Shown: positions 1-8,113, numbered from the stretch's first letter. The stretch: 43,305 nt of DNA from CAYRLW01 sp964425215 (GCA_964425215.1 CAYRLW010000028.1:1-43305), one strand, 5' to 3'. Numbers and translations are program-made. Notes: generated from the letters alone by a model not told the origin.

Positions 1-164
1 GCCTGCGCAAGGCCTTGGGCGCTCAGTGGAACGTCGGCGTCCCGCATTTCCAGCTTGATACGATCATGACCTGCGGCATGGGCCGCCTCGAGCGCGACAT
101 TGCCGGCGCTTTGCCCGTGGCGAACCAGCCACAGGGCGACCGGCCAGCGGGAGGCGGCGTTCAT
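1..164 (-). CDS. Histidine phosphatase family protein, N-terminal part (runs off window)
   Basis: The minus frame opens with ATG at 164-162 and stays open to base 1. The first 55 residues contain LWLVRHGQSAGN at about residues 11-22. This is the RHG signature of the phosphoglycerate mutase/histidine phosphatase superfamily, whose His is the phosphorylated nucleophile. Known family roles range from phosphoglycerate mutase to phosphoprotein or small-molecule phosphatase, and the substrate cannot be told from this fragment. The rest of the gene lies to the left of the window. The family call is firm; the specific role is open. Confidence 0.85.
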   Translation of the reverse strand, partial: MNAASRWPVALWLVRHGQSAGNVALEAAHAAGHDRIKLEMRDADVPLSAQGLAQ

Positions 165-258
165 GGCGTCTCTCGCAGCAGGCCGAGATCGGCGCGCGCG
201 GATTTCGACGGCCGCATGTCGCGCGCTCGTGAAGGGACGCCGGGGCCGTTCGCCAAGC

Positions 259-456
259 TCAAGCCGCCTCCGCCAGCGGCGGGGCGGCCCGAGGGGATTC
301 AGCGTCGGCCCGATTGAATTCGCTCAGGAGCATGCGGGCTGAGCGTGGTTCAATGAGCCTCGCCGCCGCTGACGGGACCGGAGATGTGAAGACATAGAAA
401 CCGCGGTCGGCCATGGCGGCTAAGAAGTCCTGATCGTAGACGCGATCCGCAAACAT
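259..456 (-). CDS. Small hypothetical ORF (65 aa)
   Basis: This minus-strand frame begins MFADRVYDQD and ends in an Ala/Pro-rich tail. Its codons mostly end in G or C, as in neighbouring genes, and a GGGAG lies about 13 bases upstream, which is rather far. No domain is recognised. It lies between the phosphatase gene and the small membrane protein gene, all on the same strand. It could be non-coding; nothing else in 165-545 looks like a gene. Confidence 0.3.
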   Translation of the reverse strand: MFADRVYDQDFLAAMADRGFYVFTSPVPSAAARLIEPRSARMLLSEFNRADAESPRAAPPLAEAA

Positions 457-544
457 CGTAGTTTATGGTCTCCCTTTGGTGATCGGGAGGGCGTAACGAG
501 ACCGTCGCGGCGGCGTTCCATAGGTCCGGCTCCCGACTCTTGGG

Positions 545-561
545 CCTGCGCAAAGCGCAGG
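545..561 (-). terminator. Hairpin just after the 566-760 gene
   Basis: CCTGCGC and GCGCAGG form a perfect 7-bp stem with a 3-nt loop. It sits 4 bases beyond the stop codon of the small membrane protein gene on the minus strand. No clear T-run follows, so termination is plausible but weak. Confidence 0.4.
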
Positions 562-565
562 GGCA

Positions 566-760
566 TCAATCTCCCACAGCTCGCTCAAGGGGCGCTTCGG
601 CGCCCGTCATTCGCGGGTCCGGCCGCTTTTCCTGATTCCTCAGAAATCCTGTCAAAGCCGTGCCGAGGTAGACGAAAGCCAGCAGTAGAAGGAGGAGGCC
701 TCCGAACTGCACGAGTCGCTTGGGGTTGCGCAGAACAGGCGGTTTGTCAGCGGATTTCAT
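566..760 (-). CDS. Small single-pass membrane protein (64 aa)
   Basis: The open frame extends further upstream, but the ATG at 760 is preferred. It gives MKSADKPPV followed by a basic stretch and one clear membrane segment (GGLLLLLLAFVYLGTALTGF, about residues 20-39), then a charged tail. AAGGA lies about 11 bases upstream. The upstream extension lacks coding character. Lys/Arg on the N side suggest an N-in topology. No family is recognised. A hairpin follows the stop directly. Confidence 0.6.
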   Translation of the reverse strand: MKSADKPPVLRNPKRLVQFGGLLLLLLAFVYLGTALTGFLRNQEKRPDPRMTGAEAPLERAVGD

Positions 761-970
761 GGACGCTCTATCCTTCGTGCTGGGCGTTCGGGGGTTCAAG
801 CTCCGTAGCGCCCCGCCTGTTCCCCGTGTCGTCAATGTGTCTCCGAACCGCCTTTTCGGCGCGAAGCGCCCGGAACGCGTCGGCCGCCGAAGCGCTAACC
901 GGGACAGCTCGCCGCCAAACACGTCGGTCCGGCGCTCGCCAACACACCCGGGTCCAGAGGAGGAATGGAT

Positions 971-1216
971 ATGAAATTCTATGAGGTCGTCATCGCCGAC
1001 GCCCATGGCGCCGAGCGCAAGCTGAGGGTTCCTTCGCCGACGGATGTCCAGGCGGCGGACGCCGCCGCGCCCCTATTGAACAGCGGGGACTCCATCCTTT
1101 CGATCCGCGAGACGCCCGACGACGGTCTTCAAAGAACCGACGGTCCGCCGCCCAAGACCCAGGCCGAGGAACTCGCGCCGACCACGCCCGGCATGGCGGC
1201 CCGTCGCGATCCCTGA
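971..1216 (+). CDS. Small hypothetical protein (81 aa)
   Basis: The frame is open from ATG 965, but GAGGAGG at 957-963 is ideally spaced (7 nt) for the ATG at 971, giving MKFYEVVIAD. Residues 1-50 look like a compact alpha/beta fold, followed by a Pro/Thr-rich tail. A second small protein of similar style lies at 8114. No named family is recognised. The strong ribosome binding site makes it likely to be a real gene. Confidence 0.65.
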   Translation: MKFYEVVIADAHGAERKLRVPSPTDVQAADAAAPLLNSGDSILSIRETPDDGLQRTDGPPPKTQAEELAPTTPGMAARRDP

Positions 1217-1308
1217 TGGCCGGACCGACTGCGCGGACCCCTGCGAGATGAAGGTCCGCGTCGAGAGGGCGGGCTGGGCCATCCCTCAGGGGTGAGAGAC
1301 CGGTTTCC

Positions 1309-1965
1309 TTAGTTTCCGGTCTGGTCGTGGGGGGCGGCGACCGGCTTGGATTCAGGCGACTCGCGCTGCCGCAGGAAGATCGACAGGACCACCAGGACCG
1401 CCGTCGACAGAAACTCGCTCTGCCAGTTCTGGAACGACTCGAACCAGAACTGCGGGTTTGCGAGATAGGCGAAGGTGCCCTTGGCCGCTTCACCATGCTC
1501 CAGCGCCTCTTGCGCGGCCGCGCGCGCGCTTTGGGTCCAGTGGACGACGAATGAGACGAGGAAAAGGACCACAAGCGCCAGACCCAGGGAACGGGAATAA
1601 ACGGCCTGCGCGAAGGCGCCCCAGCGCAAGGGCGCGGGCGCTCCCGGCTTTCCGGCCTTGGTCTCAAGATCGGCGTCGCGGGGCGGAGCCTCGGGATCCC
1701 GGGATTCCGACGAGCCCTTCTGGATCAGGAAGGCGGTGAGGACCACATAGGCCGCCATCTGCAGAAACTCGCTCTCCCAATTCTCGAAAACGGTCGACAG
1801 GAAGGGAGCGCTGCCGAGATATTCCATCAGCGTGCCGCCGTCCTGGCCGTGACGCAGGGCGTCCGCTGTCTCGACCCGCCACCCTGTCAGGGCATGCCCC
1901 AGAATGCTGGCGGCGAAGAGGAGCAGAAGACTGAGGGTGAGGCCGTTGTCGCGCAAGATCCGCAT
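1309..1965 (-). CDS. DUF6766 family membrane protein
   Basis: The 218-residue protein has an N-terminal membrane segment (LSLLLLFAASILGHAL), a second around residues 70-82 and a third near 130-140. The motif NWESEFLQ near residue 62 recurs as NWQSEFLS near residue 178, so the protein is an internal duplication of a 'membrane helix + FxNWxSEFL + membrane helix' unit. This layout is typical of DUF6766 proteins, whose function is unknown. It is a lone gene on this strand. The family call rests on memory of the motif. Confidence 0.8.
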   Translation of the reverse strand: MRILRDNGLTLSLLLLFAASILGHALTGWRVETADALRHGQDGGTLMEYLGSAPFLSTVFENWESEFLQMAAYVVLTAFLIQKGSSESRDPEAPPRDADLETKAGKPGAPAPLRWGAFAQAVYSRSLGLALVVLFLVSFVVHWTQSARAAAQEALEHGEAAKGTFAYLANPQFWFESFQNWQSEFLSTAVLVVLSIFLRQRESPESKPVAAPHDQTGN

Positions 1966-2118
1966 GATGTCCTCCGGGCGCCCTGAGCAAACGTCGAGAT
2001 ACGGTCAAGGCTCTCTTTGACGCGGCGGCGCCATGGAGGCTCCCTGTGTCGGGTAGCGGGCGTGAGAAACAGACGGCTGCGGCGGGGATTGCCCTGTTTC
2101 ACCGGAAGGACATCGCCC

Positions 2119-2334
2119 ATGAACGCCCAGCAGTCCGGAGCGCTTTCGCTCGCCTCCATCGCCCTGCAACTGACCCTGCTCGACACCCTCGTGGAGAAGG
2201 GGCTTCTTGAGCAGGAGGAGGTGCAGCGCCTCCTGCTCCGGGCGGACGCCAAGGTGGGAGAGAGCCCGACCATGGCGGTCCCCAAGGGATTTCTCGCCGA
2301 TCTCCGTCGCGACCTGGGGCTCCAGGATGAATAG
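2119..2334 (+). CDS. Small hypothetical helical protein (71 aa)
   Basis: The open frame reaches back to 2017, but ATG 2119 is preceded by GGAAGGA at a good distance. The protein beginning MNAQQSGALS then has uniform character. It is predicted helical and amphipathic (leucine-rich LQLTLLDTLVEKGLL), with a short basic C-terminus. No transmembrane segment or named family is seen. The 283 bases up to the next gene hold no convincing gene. Confidence 0.6.
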   Translation: MNAQQSGALSLASIALQLTLLDTLVEKGLLEQEEVQRLLLRADAKVGESPTMAVPKGFLADLRRDLGLQDE

Positions 2335-2617
2335 GCGGCCGCTTCCGATCCGTGGGACGGGGCGAGCAGGCTTCGGCTTGGCGCTCGCGGCGCACCGAGC
2401 CCCGAGCGCTTGGCCGCGGTTATCGCACGGAGACGTCGATTGCGGCTTCCAGGCGGTGTGAACCGCAGCGTCCGGTCTTGTGTCGCCTTCCCGACATTGG
2501 CGCGCAGTCCCGCTGCGCCGGGGATTGCCGGGCCCTTCAGCGACCGCGCGGCCAGGGACGGAAACCCCTTGGCCCGCATCGCGCTTCCTCATTCACACTT
2601 AACAGGAGCTCACAACC

Positions 2618-3202
2618 ATGCGCCACGCCCCGATCATCGCCGCTGCAGCCGCCGCTGCGCTCCTGGCCGCCTGTAGCCCGCAAGGCGGAAACGAGGCCGT
2701 CGACAAGGCTCAGGACGCGGTTTCAGCTCCGGTCGGGCAGACCTCCGCCGCGACCATGGGGAGCAACATGGTCAGCGCCTATGTGCCGAGCGCCGCCATG
2801 GGGGACATGTATGAGATTCAGGCCGCCGACATCGCTCTCGAGCGGGCCAAGCGGGCTGACGTCAAGGCCCTCGCGGAGATGATCAAGACGGACCACGCCG
2901 CCGCCAGCAAAGCCCTTCAGGCTGCGGCCGCCATGGCCGCTCCGGACGTGAGGGCGCCGGGCGAGCTGGACCAGAGGCGCAAGGGCTTGCTGGATAATCT
3001 GAGGTCTGCAGGCGTCGAGGATTTCGACAAGGTCTATATCGACCAGCAGGTCGCGGCCCACCAGGAGGCCGTGACCCTGCACCGCGGCTTCGCCGACAAT
3101 GCGGATGCGCCGGCCCTGGCGGCTCATGCCCGGACCGTGCTGCCGAAGATCGAGGCTCACCTGCAGAAGGCGCAGGAAATCCAGGCCGCGCTCTCCGCCT
3201 GA
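2618..3202 (+). CDS. DUF4142 family lipoprotein
   Basis: ATG 2618 follows an AGGAG box. The signal peptide ends in a lipobox, LLAAC (Cys about residue 19), so export and lipid attachment are expected. The mature part is a long helical domain with the DUF4142 pattern: YEIQAADIALERA, a central MIKTDHAAASKAL, and LHRGFADNA near the C-terminus. DUF4142 proteins are periplasmic ferritin-like helical bundles of unknown role, often stress-induced. It is the first gene of a four-gene run on the plus strand. Confidence 0.88.
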   Translation: MRHAPIIAAAAAAALLAACSPQGGNEAVDKAQDAVSAPVGQTSAATMGSNMVSAYVPSAAMGDMYEIQAADIALERAKRADVKALAEMIKTDHAAASKALQAAAAMAAPDVRAPGELDQRRKGLLDNLRSAGVEDFDKVYIDQQVAAHQEAVTLHRGFADNADAPALAAHARTVLPKIEAHLQKAQEIQAALSA

Positions 3203-3207
3203 TCGAC

Positions 3208-3666
3208 ATGGCCCCCAGGCTGAAGGTCTTTGAATGGTCGGACGGCTTCCATCGTTTCACGGTGGCGGCCCCCTCCCGGCCCAAGGCCCTGGCCGCCTGG
3301 GGCATCCAGCAGGACATCTTCGCTTCCGGCCTCGCTCGGGAAGCCCCCGAAGCTGAGGATGCCGAGGCGGCCCGTGCGCGGCCTGGAGAGGTTGTCGAGC
3401 GGGGGCTGACCGTCGATATCGGCAAGGCCGGCCCCCGAGCGGCGCGAGCAAGGGCGCGCAAGGGCCCGACCGCCGCCGAGAAACGTCGCGTCGAGCGCCT
3501 TGCCGACAAACTGGAGACGCTCGAGCGGGCCTACGCCGACAGCGTCGAAGCTGTTCGCGCAGATATGAAAAATCTTGAAGCGCGGGCCGCCGAACAGAAA
3601 GCGCGGTTTGGCCAGACCCGGAGCAGGCTCATCCAGGACCTCGCCAAGGCGCGCGAGAAACTATGA
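3208..3666 (+). CDS. Hypothetical protein with C-terminal coiled coil
   Basis: It starts 5 bases after the DUF4142 stop, so it is very likely cotranscribed. Residues 1-45 form a small domain (LKVFEWSDGFHRFTVAAPSR) of a type seen in other Caulobacterales hypothetical proteins. Residues 88-152 are a highly charged helix with coiled-coil spacing (KRRVERLADKLETLERAY). There is no signal peptide. Such proteins are sometimes labelled TolA-like from low complexity alone, and that name is not supported here. Confidence 0.75.
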   Translation: MAPRLKVFEWSDGFHRFTVAAPSRPKALAAWGIQQDIFASGLAREAPEAEDAEAARARPGEVVERGLTVDIGKAGPRAARARARKGPTAAEKRRVERLADKLETLERAYADSVEAVRADMKNLEARAAEQKARFGQTRSRLIQDLAKAREKL

Positions 3667-3708
3667 TCGGCGGAGGCGGCCGCGCCTCCCCAGAACCGGA
3701 GAGAACCA

Positions 3709-4257
3709 ATGCAGACGCAGCCGACAAGCACTGACGCGGACATGGCGTCGACGGGATTTCTGGACGACGACGTTCAAGATGGGGATCATGCCGCCTCGTC
3801 CATACAGGCCGTCATGATCAACCGGCCCCGGTCCGAGCTCTACGCCTTCTGGCGGGAGTTCCAGAATCTTTCTCTTTTCATGGCCAATGTCCGATCCGTC
3901 AGCAGCGACGGACGCGACTGGGTCATAGCCGGGCCCGGCGGGATGGATGTCGAACTGGAAACCGAGATCGTGGAAGATCGGCCGGGCGAGAAGATCGCCT
4001 GGCGGTCTACGGAGGCGGCGGACGTCGATCACGAAGGCTGGGTCGAGTTCCGCGACAACGCCTTCGGGCGCGGGACCGAGGTCCGCGTCATGATCAGCTA
4101 TGACCCTCCCGCCGGCGCCGTGGGCAAGCTCGTGGCCAAGGTGATGCAGCGCGAACCGCGCATCCAGGCCCGACGCGAACTTCGCCGCTTCAAACAGCTG
4201 ATGGAGACGGGTGAGGTTTCCACCTCCCAGGCTCCCGCCGCCGCGCCCCGCGGCTGA
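3709..4257 (+). CDS. SRPBCC (START-like/COQ10-type) family protein
   Basis: The 182-residue protein has the START-like fold pattern: an N-terminal strand with a hydrophobic ligand pocket start (VMINRPRSELYAFWREFQNLSLFM), a central GPGGMDVELETEIVEDRPGEKIAWRS, and a C-terminal helix (ARRELRRFKQLMETG). Such proteins bind small hydrophobic ligands. This subgroup (YAFWRDFQNLPRFM-type) is common near alcohol dehydrogenases and stress genes. It lies 42 bases after the previous gene and 18 before the dehydrogenase. Confidence 0.85.
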   Translation: MQTQPTSTDADMASTGFLDDDVQDGDHAASSIQAVMINRPRSELYAFWREFQNLSLFMANVRSVSSDGRDWVIAGPGGMDVELETEIVEDRPGEKIAWRSTEAADVDHEGWVEFRDNAFGRGTEVRVMISYDPPAGAVGKLVAKVMQREPRIQARRELRRFKQLMETGEVSTSQAPAAAPRG

Positions 4258-4275
4258 TCATTAAGGACGAATCCC

Positions 4276-5448
4276 ATGCGCGCACTGACCTGGCACGGCA
4301 AACACGATGTTCGGGTGGACACGGTCCCCGATCCCGAGATCGTCAATTCTCGCGACGCCATCATCAAGATCACCGCCACCGCCATCTGCGGCTCGGACCT
4401 CCACCTCTATGACAGCGTCATCCCGGGCATGCACCGCGGCGATATTCTCGGTCATGAGTTCATGGGCGAGGTCGTTGAAGTGGGGCGGGGCAATACGAGC
4501 CTCAAGATCGGGCAGAAGGTGGTGGTGCCGTTCGTCATCGCCTGCGGGCAGTGCTTTTTCTGCGGCAAGGAGCAGTATTCGGCCTGCGATAACTCCAACC
4601 CGGCCGACAAGTCCGATGCTTCCGAGGTCGCCTACGGCTACCCCGTTGCGGGGCTGTTCGGCTACTCACACCTGACCGGCGGTTACGCCGGCGGCCAGGC
4701 CGAGTATGCGCGCATTCCCTATTCCGACTTCGGTCCCATCGTCGTGCCGGATGGCGTCGAGGATGAACGGGTGCTCTTTCTTTCGGATATTCTCCCCACC
4801 GGATGGATGGCCGCAGAAAACGCCGGCATCGAACCGGGCGACACCGTGGTGGTCTGGGGGTGCGGCCCTGTCGGCCTGTTCACGATCAAGAGCGCCATCC
4901 TCATGGGGGCGGGGCGGGTGATCGCCATCGACCACCATCCGCGCCGCCTCGCCTTGGCGAAACAGAACGGCGCCGAAGTGCTCAACTATCATGAGGTCAA
5001 GGTGCTCGAGGCGCTCAAGGAGATGACGGCGGGAATCGGCCCCGACGCCTGTATCGACGCCGTGGGCATGGAGGCGCACGGTTTCGCCCCGGACAACATC
5101 ATCGATGCGGTCAAGCAGGAGACCAAACTGGGCACAGACCGCCAGCACGTCCTGCGCGAGGCCATCATGGCCTGCCGCAAAGGCGGTCGCATCTCCATGC
5201 CCGGAGTCTACGGCGGGATTGGCGACAAGCTGCCGATCGGCGCCTTCATGCAGAAGGGGCTGACCCTGAAGACGGGCCAGACCCATGTGCAGAAATACCT
5301 GCCGGAGCTACTGAAGCTTGTGATGGACGGCCAGATCGACACCACAGACCTCATTAGCCATCGCTTGCCGCTCGAGGAGGCCGCAACGGCCTACAAGAAC
5401 TTCCACGACAATCCCAACGAGTGGACCAAGGTCGTGCTCAAACCTTGA
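4276..5448 (+). CDS. Zinc-dependent alcohol dehydrogenase (MDR superfamily)
   Basis: The 390-residue enzyme has the catalytic-zinc ligands ICGSDLH (Cys38) and GHE (His60, Glu61), and the structural-zinc loop CGQCFFCGKEQYSAC around residues 91-105. Its Rossmann motif is GCGPVGL around residue 196. The length and the PAGMDVH-like C-terminal organisation fit the glutathione-independent formaldehyde-dehydrogenase-like branch. The substrate is not determined. It is the last gene of the run starting at 2618, with a strong hairpin 45 bases after the stop. Confidence 0.92.
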   Translation: MRALTWHGKHDVRVDTVPDPEIVNSRDAIIKITATAICGSDLHLYDSVIPGMHRGDILGHEFMGEVVEVGRGNTSLKIGQKVVVPFVIACGQCFFCGKEQYSACDNSNPADKSDASEVAYGYPVAGLFGYSHLTGGYAGGQAEYARIPYSDFGPIVVPDGVEDERVLFLSDILPTGWMAAENAGIEPGDTVVVWGCGPVGLFTIKSAILMGAGRVIAIDHHPRRLALAKQNGAEVLNYHEVKVLEALKEMTAGIGPDACIDAVGMEAHGFAPDNIIDAVKQETKLGTDRQHVLREAIMACRKGGRISMPGVYGGIGDKLPIGAFMQKGLTLKTGQTHVQKYLPELLKLVMDGQIDTTDLISHRLPLEEAATAYKNFHDNPNEWTKVVLKP

Positions 5449-5493
5449 GGACGCTTCAGGGGGGGCGTCTGGTGATGTCGGCAGGCATGACGA

Positions 5494-5520
5494 AGGCCCG
5501 TCTCCAGTGGAGACGGGCCT
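5494..5520 (+). terminator. Strong inverted repeat after the dehydrogenase operon
   Basis: AGGCCCGTCTCC and GGAGACGGGCCT form a perfect 12-bp stem with a 3-nt loop. It is placed just beyond the 2618-5448 operon. The A-rich side (CGAA before the stem) and the lack of a T-run are common in high-GC terminators. Bases 5521-5630 hold nothing else recognisable. Confidence 0.75.
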
Positions 5521-5630
5521 CGATGGCGGAGCCTTGCGGCTCGACGCGGTCGGATGAAGGCGGGCGGTCAGGCTAGTCCGGGCCGAGACGACGGGCCCAG
5601 AGGGCTTCGTCGCTCGAAGGCCCGACAGAT

Positions 5631-5873
5631 CTAATGTCGATTGTCGCGTTCATGGCGTTTCTCCTCGCTGGACCCCTGCCGTGTCGAACGCGCCTCTGCC
5701 GAATGGCCCTTGTGCACATCTCCCTCTCCTCCGCCGCCCGATACCTGGCTGCGGGGCGATAGATGATCGGGATCTTCGGCGTCCTTCACGACGGGATCGG
5801 GCTGCGGCGCCTGCCGGTTCTGGTGGCTTGATCCCGGGCCGCCCCAGCGGTCGGCGTCCTTGTCTCGGTCCAT
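5631..5873 (-). CDS. Small hydrophilic, disordered protein (80 aa)
   Basis: ATG 5873 follows AAGGAG at 8 bases. The protein is rich in Asp, Arg, Gln, Pro, Gly and Ser, with no hydrophobic core (MDRDKDADRWGGPG start, KRHERDNRH end). It is therefore probably intrinsically disordered. Similar short hydrophilic proteins recur at 10439, 35630 and 35842 and resemble desiccation or general-stress proteins. A GGAAC-N16-GGTT sequence lies 35-60 bases upstream. Confidence 0.65.
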   Translation of the reverse strand: MDRDKDADRWGGPGSSHQNRQAPQPDPVVKDAEDPDHLSPRSQVSGGGGEGDVHKGHSAEARSTRQGSSEEKRHERDNRH

Positions 5874-5907
5874 CGACGTGTCTCCTTCTGTTGGTCCACG
5901 CCTGTCG

Positions 5908-5932
5908 AACCGTCGGTAGGACGCCGCGTTCC
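5908..5932 (-). promoter_or_regulatory. Candidate ECF (EcfG-like) promoter for the 5631-5873 gene
   Basis: Reading the minus strand, GGAAC is followed by exactly 16 bases and GGTT. The alphaproteobacterial general-stress sigma factor recognises GGAAC-N16/17-CGTT, so one position differs. The distance to the start codon is about 35 bases. This is an inference from pattern only. Confidence 0.4.
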
Positions 5933-6080
5933 GACTGTCCGGCAGCGGGCACTGGCAGCAATGCGGAACTGCCCCGGCGGCTTCCTCTCAGGCCCCGCCG
6001 CTGGATCACCTTCGCGCAGGACGCCGACAGCTCGAACCGCGGTGAACGAGAAATCCGCCATCCGGGCCGTGGCCCTAATA

Positions 6081-6096
6081 GTGAACGATCGTTCAC
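6081..6096. promoter_or_regulatory. Perfect 16-bp palindrome upstream of dinB
   Basis: GTGAACGATCGTTCAC is fully self-complementary and contains GAAC and GTTC half-sites. It lies 14 bases upstream of the LexA-type box. It could be an operator for another dimeric regulator or a secondary LexA contact. Nothing else in 5874-6080 stands out. Confidence 0.5.
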
Positions 6097-6109
6097 GGGC
6101 TGGAAATCA

Positions 6110-6124
6110 GTTCCTGATTTGTTC
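6110..6124 (+). promoter_or_regulatory. LexA (SOS) box, GTTC-N7-GTTC
   Basis: GTTCCTGATTTGTTC exactly fits the alphaproteobacterial SOS operator GTTC-N7-GTTC known from Caulobacter and Rhizobium. It ends 21 bases before the dinB start, so bound LexA would block transcription of dinB and the overlapping alkB gene until DNA damage. Confidence 0.85.
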
Positions 6125-6145
6125 TTATTCTGCTAGGCGTGACGC

Positions 6146-7243
6146 ATGGACGTCGCGGCGCCTCGCAAGATCATCCATGTGGACATGGACGCCTTCTTCG
6201 CTTCGGTGGAGCAGAGGGATGATCCCGCCCTGCGCGGTCGTCCCGTCGCCGTAGGCTACGCCGCCTCGCGCGGCGTGGTCGCCGCCGCCAGCTATGAGGC
6301 GCGTCGCTTCGGGGTGCGGTCGGCCATGCCGTCGAGCACGGCCTTGCGGAAGTGCCCGCAACTGATCTTCACGCCGCCCCGGTTCGAGGTCTATCGCGCC
6401 GTCTCGGCGCAGATCCACGCCGTCTTCGCCGACTATACAGATCTGATAGAGCCGCTGTCGCTCGACGAAGCCTATCTCGATGTGACCGCCAATATCCGGG
6501 GGTTGCCGACGGCGTCGGCGACGGCGCAGGAGATACGCGCGCGCATCCTTGAGAAGACCGGCCTGACGGCGTCTGCCGGGATTTCCTACAACAAGTTCCT
6601 GGCCAAGCTGGCCTCTGACCAGCGTAAGCCCAATGGTCAGTTCGTGGTCCCGCCGGGGAGAGGGGAGGCCTTCGTCGAGGGCTTGCCGGTCAAGCGTTTC
6701 CATGGCGTCGGGCCTGTGACAGCGGAGAAGATGAACCGCCTGGGCATCGAGACGGGCGCGGACCTGAAGCGTCAGTCCCTGGCCTTCCTGCAGCATCACT
6801 TCGGCAAGTCCGGCGCCTGGTATCATGGCGTGGCGCGGGGAGAGGATCATCGCCCGGTCAATGCGGATCGCAAGCGCAAGTCGAGCGGATCGGAGACCAC
6901 TTTCGCCAGCGATCTGGTCGATGCGGCGGCGATCGAGGCCGGGCTGGACGAGATGGCGGATGATGTATGGGCCTGGTGCGAAAAGGCCGGGTCGCTCGGC
7001 CGCACCGTGACGGTGAAGGTCAAATGGGCGGACTTCCGGCAGTCGACGCGCAGCCGGTCCTTCCATGAGCCGGTCGCCTCGAAGGTGCGGTTGCGGGAGA
7101 TCGCCCGGCTGCTCGTGCGATCTCTCTATCCGCCGACCCGGGGCGTGCGGCTTGTCGGCGTGACCCTTTCCAATCTGGAGATGGCGTCGCCGGGACTATC
7201 GTCAGGGACGTCCGGGGCGTCTCCCGGGGGACTGGCGCTGTGA
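6146..7243 (+). CDS. dinB: DNA polymerase IV (Y-family)
   Basis: The 365-residue protein is a Y-family translesion polymerase. Metal-binding residues are Asp13 in HVDMDAFF and Asp107-Glu108 in PLSLDEAYLD. GISYNKFLAKLASD marks the palm, and FHGVGPVTAEKMNRLG is the helix-hairpin-helix thumb. The little-finger domain follows to about residue 345, then a Ser/Gly tail with no clamp motif that I can identify. A LexA box lies just upstream. The stop overlaps the start of alkB, so the two repair genes form one SOS-controlled operon. Confidence 0.95.
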   Translation: MDVAAPRKIIHVDMDAFFASVEQRDDPALRGRPVAVGYAASRGVVAAASYEARRFGVRSAMPSSTALRKCPQLIFTPPRFEVYRAVSAQIHAVFADYTDLIEPLSLDEAYLDVTANIRGLPTASATAQEIRARILEKTGLTASAGISYNKFLAKLASDQRKPNGQFVVPPGRGEAFVEGLPVKRFHGVGPVTAEKMNRLGIETGADLKRQSLAFLQHHFGKSGAWYHGVARGEDHRPVNADRKRKSSGSETTFASDLVDAAAIEAGLDEMADDVWAWCEKAGSLGRTVTVKVKWADFRQSTRSRSFHEPVASKVRLREIARLLVRSLYPPTRGVRLVGVTLSNLEMASPGLSSGTSGASPGGLAL

Positions 7244-7824
7244 CGGCCATGCTCCAGGCCGACCTGTTCGGGCGCGCCCCCCGGCCGGTTGTTCCGCCAG
7301 GCTTCGACTATTGGTCGGATGCCCTGTCGGCGCCCGAGCAGGCGGCGGTGGTCGAGCAACTGCAGCGGCTGAGCTTCAGGCCCTATGAGCACATGGGCTA
7401 CCAGGGCTTCCGACAGATCGCCGCCTTCGGACGCCGCTATGATCTGGAGCGGCGTCGACTGGAGACGGCCGCGCCCTGGCCGGACTTCCTGAGGGGGCTT
7501 CTGGGTCGCCTGGCCGGACGGCTGGATCTCGATGAGGAGGCCTTCGTCCAGGCTTTGGTCAACGAATATGCGCCCGGCGCCGGGATCGGCTGGCACCGCG
7601 ACAGGCCGGTCTACGGGGAGATCCTCGGCGTCTCCTTTCTAGCGCCCTGCGTTATGCGTCTGCGTCTACGCCGGAAGGACGAGGCCGGGTGGCGCCGGGC
7701 AGCCGCGCTGCTGGAGCCTGGGTCAGCCTATCGGCTGTCCGGAGAAGCGCGGAAAGAATGGGAGCATTCAATCTCCCCGATGTCGGCCCTGCGCTATTCC
7801 ATCACCTTCAGGACCTTGGCCTGA
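7240..7824 (+). CDS. alkB: Alpha-ketoglutarate-dependent DNA dioxygenase AlkB
   Basis: This Fe(II)/2-oxoglutarate dioxygenase removes alkyl groups from DNA bases. Iron ligands are His119 and Asp121 (GIGWHRD) and His176 (EWEHSI). RYSITFR supplies the 2-oxoglutarate Arg185 and the second family Arg191. NEYAPGAGIGWH is the typical nucleotide-flip region. Translation may start at GTG 7240, overlapping the dinB stop as GTGA, or at ATG 7249. The coupling puts it under the LexA box of dinB, an unusual but sensible pairing of damage bypass with damage reversal. Confidence 0.93.
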   Translation: MTAMLQADLFGRAPRPVVPPGFDYWSDALSAPEQAAVVEQLQRLSFRPYEHMGYQGFRQIAAFGRRYDLERRRLETAAPWPDFLRGLLGRLAGRLDLDEEAFVQALVNEYAPGAGIGWHRDRPVYGEILGVSFLAPCVMRLRLRRKDEAGWRRAAALLEPGSAYRLSGEARKEWEHSISPMSALRYSITFRTLA

Positions 7825-7844
7825 CAGGCAAGCCAGCTTGCCTG
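7825..7844 (+). terminator. Hairpin directly after alkB
   Basis: CAGGCAAG and CTTGCCTG form an 8-bp perfect stem with a 4-nt loop, beginning at the base after the alkB stop codon. There is no T-run. It is a likely terminator of the dinB-alkB operon. Confidence 0.5.
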
Positions 7845-8034
7845 GGGACGGCAGGCCGCGTCCGCAGACTTCGAACGAGCCTGCCGGACTTCGCGGGGCC
7901 GAGCCGCCAGGACAATAGCGGCCGCTTCCCGGCCAGTCCTTGCGCAGGGCCGCTTCGCAGTCCGCGCGACATCCGACATTCGTCCTTGGAGAGACCCGTC
8001 GTTTCCTGCGGGGACGCGTGATTCCTGGAGCGCG

Positions 8035-8058
8035 CCTGTGTCGGGCTTCCGACACAGG
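8035..8058. promoter_or_regulatory. 10-bp inverted repeat upstream of the 8114 gene
   Basis: CCTGTGTCGG and CCGACACAGG are perfect arms separated by 4 bases. It lies 55 bases before the start of the small gene at 8114, so it may be an operator or a leader hairpin. The rest of 7845-8113 shows no gene. Confidence 0.4.
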
Positions 8059-8113
8059 GAGACGCCGTCCGCCGAAGGCGCTTGTCGAAGGAGGCGGAAA
8101 CTGGGAGCGATCA

